In this document: positions 5,193-5,327 of the stretch, in pieces
Layout: every line of letters begins with the position of its first letter
How positions within the stretch are numbered: position 1 is the first letter of the stretch
NCBI GenBank assembly: GCA_934230055.1
Contig: CAKQEE010000095.1
Location: 1 to 5,327, forward strand
DNA length: 5,327 nt
Direction: 5' to 3'
DNA from: an uncultured Clostridia bacterium
GTDB lineage: Bacteria > Bacillota > Clostridia > Christensenellales > Borkfalkiaceae
Position numbers and translations under genes: made by a program
Notes under the pieces: generated by a model
What the model saw: the letters and a program-made list of their open reading frames with translations, nothing else
What the model was told of the DNA's origin: nothing
The model's database searches: none

Positions 5193-5327
5193 TCTTTAAC
5201 CTCTCTGACTATGTATTTATTTCCTTGTAAATCTTTTATTTTTACCGTAGAACCGGCGGGAATATTTTCGTTCTCGTTTTCGGAAACCGCCGTCCAGACG
5301 ACGTCGCCTATTTTAATGCTCCCCGCT
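5189..5327 (-). CDS. NfeD-like membrane protein, C-terminal end only
   Basis: The last 45 residues of a gene entering from beyond the right edge: AGSIKIGDVVWTAVSENENEN, then IPAGSTVKIKDLQGNKYIVREVKE and a TGA stop. This is the C-terminal OB-fold (beta-barrel) domain of NfeD proteins, with the typical order of a glycine-led strand, the W-T-A core, the IPAG turn, and a V-x-V strand followed by a short hairpin and a final hydrophobic strand. The membrane segments expected further upstream are outside the window. NfeD proteins are obligate neighbours of SPFH proteins in many bacteria and are thought to work with them in membrane quality control. The 4-base overlap with qmcA shows translational coupling. 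Whether this is a short NfeD (OB fold plus membrane helices) or a long one with an added protease domain cannot be seen. Confidence 0.85.
   Translation of the reverse strand, partial: AGSIKIGDVVWTAVSENENENIPAGSTVKIKDLQGNKYIVREVKE

Noticed and set aside
1..5327. CRISPR arrays, tRNA or rRNA genes, insertion sequences
   Set aside because: No regularly spaced repeats, no cloverleaf-like segments, and no transposase or terminal repeats were seen on either strand.

Overview
The window looks like a chromosomal segment of a low-to-moderate GC, probably anaerobic, Gram-positive bacterium, most likely a clostridial Bacillota lineage. The reasons are purine-rich ribosome binding sites, clean vegetative-type promoters in an A/T-rich spacer, a rubrerythrin, and a DUF2156 protein of the kind common in Clostridia. 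Genus or family cannot be read from the sequence alone.

Layout. At the left edge, dnaN (replication sliding clamp) runs leftward and is cut by the window end. A 457-base A/T-rich spacer separates it from rsmG (16S rRNA methyltransferase), which runs rightward and overlaps by 4 bases a small SLOG/DUF1273 (YpsA-like) gene. The two divergent units each have a good promoter. The rsmG promoter lies so close to the ATG that the message is predicted to be leaderless. The spacer also holds a perfect 12-bp inverted repeat, a 32-base pure A/T tract and DnaA-box-like sites, so it is a candidate replication-origin region, although dnaA itself is not in view.

A bidirectional terminator after the SLOG gene separates this part from a leftward set. 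In transcription order from the right edge, that set is the C-terminal end of an nfeD-like gene, a stomatin/QmcA-type SPFH membrane protein (4-base overlap with nfeD), a 469-residue fusion of a DUF2156 domain with a GNAT acetyltransferase, and rubrerythrin. The nfeD-qmcA pair is a classic membrane-protein quality-control module. A strong GC hairpin lies between qmcA and the fusion gene, and an 8-bp palindrome lies just upstream of rubrerythrin.

Most of the window is recognisable core or common accessory biology. I see no CRISPR array, transposon, tRNA or rRNA. No wholly new system is evident. The points most worth a second look are the dnaN/rsmG spacer with its origin-like features, the predicted leaderless rsmG, the two-domain acyltransferase, and the hairpin in front of it.
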